Shown: piece after piece, positions 63,397-64,000 of the stretch
How the letters are laid out: each line of letters starts with the position of its first letter
How positions within the stretch are numbered: the first letter of the stretch is position 1
Origin: Cercis canadensis
Lineage: Eukaryota > Streptophyta > Magnoliopsida > Fabales > Fabaceae
Length of the DNA stretch: 64,000 nt
Reading direction: 5' to 3'
NCBI GenBank assembly: GCA_003255065.1
Contig: QAOA01003702.1
Span: 124,591 to 188,590, forward strand
The notes under the pieces: generated by a model
Databases searched by the model: none
Seen by the model: the letters and a program-made list of their open reading frames with translations, nothing else
Told to the model about the DNA's origin: nothing
Program-made: the position numbers and the translations under genes

Positions 63397-63711
63397 GATA
63401 ACGTATTATTTTATACTATTTGTTTCCCTTATACTTAGTCTTTTAGTGTGTGTTTCTAGTGATTTTTATGGCTTTTAGACATGTTTTATAGATTTGGACT
63501 TGTTGGTGCTTGTAGATTTTAATTGCTTAACTGTTAAATTCTGGCACTGCTTACATTTTTTACCATATCTTTTGTTACAAATGTCCGATTGATGTGATTC
63601 GAGTTTCGTTGCAAAGCTAACAGAAAATTCCAAATTTCATATGAAGATCCCAGAAGCTGATTCTCACGTCTGGACAACTGAAATTCGCGTGCAAGCAGTC
63701 CAGATTTTCTG

Positions 63712-63735
63712 CTCCGCCCAGCACTCCGCCCAGCA
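63712..63735. repeat. Perfect 12-bp tandem duplication
   Basis: The 12-mer ctccgcccagca occurs twice in direct succession (63,712-63,723 and 63,724-63,735). It may be replication slippage in the LTR-like region. Confidence 0.9.
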
Positions 63736-63786
63736 TTGACTGATTCCTTTCCTTAGGGCTGCCTATTGGACCAGAGCATGTTTATT

Positions 63787-63811
63787 TGGGCCAACATCTG
63801 CTTTTTGGGCC
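63787..63811 (+). promoter_or_regulatory. Two TGGGCC motifs upstream of a TATA-like box
   Basis: tgggcc is seen at 63,787-63,792 and 63,806-63,811, about 100-125 bp upstream of the TATA-like box. In plants TGGGCY is the site II element bound by TCP-type factors. An attgg (inverted CCAAT) lies at about 63,765. The motifs are short and could occur by chance; the clustered placement makes a promoter plausible. Confidence 0.35.
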
Positions 63812-63865
63812 AGCACACATGACACTAGGGCTTGATCATGTTTTTACCATTAATAATTTAGGAAA

Positions 63866-63895
63866 CTAGGTTTATTTTGTAATTAGGAAACCTAG
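63866..63895. repeat. Short direct and inverted repeat
   Basis: ctaggttt (63,866-63,873) and aaacctag (63,888-63,895) are perfect reverse complements, 14 bp apart. The same area also holds a direct near-repeat, ttaggaaactagg and ttaggaaacctag. A small hairpin is possible; no known function. Confidence 0.6.
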
Positions 63896-63910
63896 AGGAG
63901 GCAGCCAGCT

Positions 63911-63920
63911 AGTATATATT
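63911..63920 (+). promoter_or_regulatory. TATA-like box of the putative LTR
   Basis: agtatatatt stands about 515 bp into the putative LTR, followed by ctcaagttgttaaggc. This is where the core promoter of a plant LTR would be expected, at the end of U3. Transcription would start roughly 30 bp downstream. Sequence-only call. Confidence 0.45.
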
Positions 63921-64000
63921 CTCAAGTTGTTAAGGCAAATAATACACGATCAGAAGAGATACGAAATTCCTTGAGCTGCTGCTGCCTCCTTTGCTTAGTT

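Larger units (their letters stand above)
63396..64000 (+). mobile_element. Putative 5' part of a plant LTR-retrotransposon LTR (partial)
   Basis: The non-repetitive flank starts tgataacg exactly where the satellite stops, and LTRs of plant retroelements begin with TG. The rest has LTR-like order: an AT-rich 5' stretch with no long open frame, then a TATA-like box at 63,912 followed by a short transcribed-type region. The end of the LTR, a primer-binding site or internal domains would lie beyond the window, so family and type (5', 3' or solo) are undecided. It could instead be other non-coding plant DNA. Confidence 0.5.

Noticed and set aside
63397..64000. Protein-coding gene in the flank
   Set aside because: No open frame of useful length, no splice-like arrangement and no recognisable protein; the AT-rich sequence with a late TATA-like box fits an LTR better.
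63397..64000. Assigning the flank to a named retrotransposon family or a plant species
   Set aside because: The flank lacks internal domains, primer-binding site and LTR end, and without a database comparison a family or species name would be a guess.

Overview
Almost the whole window (1 to about 63,396) is one head-to-tail satellite DNA array. It contains no gene that I can support, no RNA gene and no intact mobile element. The last ~600 bases (63,397-64,000) are non-repetitive and look like the 5' part of a plant LTR-retrotransposon LTR. The window therefore suggests heterochromatic nuclear DNA of a plant, probably a flowering plant. This rests on the array type and the flank; nothing identifies a species.

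The array is built from three related subunits of 34-35 bp, each opening with a gtatctg-like heptamer. Subunit A (34 bp) has a T-rich core (atatttttct). Subunit B (35 bp) carries gggaccctgtttcgg. Subunit C (35 bp) carries ttgggaaggg, then tgtttcct. They combine in two ways: A-B (69 bp) and A-C-B (104 bp). These units follow a recognisable higher-order repeat (HOR). The cleanest copy I parsed is 50,917-51,606: 690 bp, 20 subunits, order ACB-ACB-AB-AB-ACB-ACB-AB-AB. Each unit has its own diagnostic variants. Elsewhere units are missing or multiplied, so HOR length varies (for example 519 and 623 bp).

Layout. 1-5,756: irregular HORs, with 1-560 repeated at 2,421-3,050. 5,757-5,801: a 45-bp non-repeat filler. 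5,802-15,137: about 4-kb blocks in at least two long copies plus fragments, broken by single Ns at 6,793 and 14,772. 15,142-16,683: an 828-bp tandem duplication. 16,684-31,982: variable HORs, including a 1,245-bp offset pair. 31,983-33,426: an 861-bp duplication. 33,427-40,140: variable HORs with an N at 35,740. 40,141-42,919: a ~1.5-kb duplication. 43,985-47,969: the 519-bp HOR and a 2,489-bp offset duplication. 47,970-54,624: canonical HORs. 54,625-55,842: an apparently perfect 623-bp-offset duplication. 55,843-58,139: ordinary HORs. 58,140-63,396: nested recent duplications (670, 1,519 and 933 bp) up to the array edge.

The many open frames are by-products. The 69-bp A-B unit equals 23 codons, so runs of A-B stay open in several frames on both strands, and the 104-bp units break them. 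I found no coding, CRISPR or new functional system. The interesting content is the repeat architecture, its turnover, and the junction with the LTR-like sequence. All alignments were made by eye; block ends are accurate to roughly 10-30 bp unless stated otherwise.
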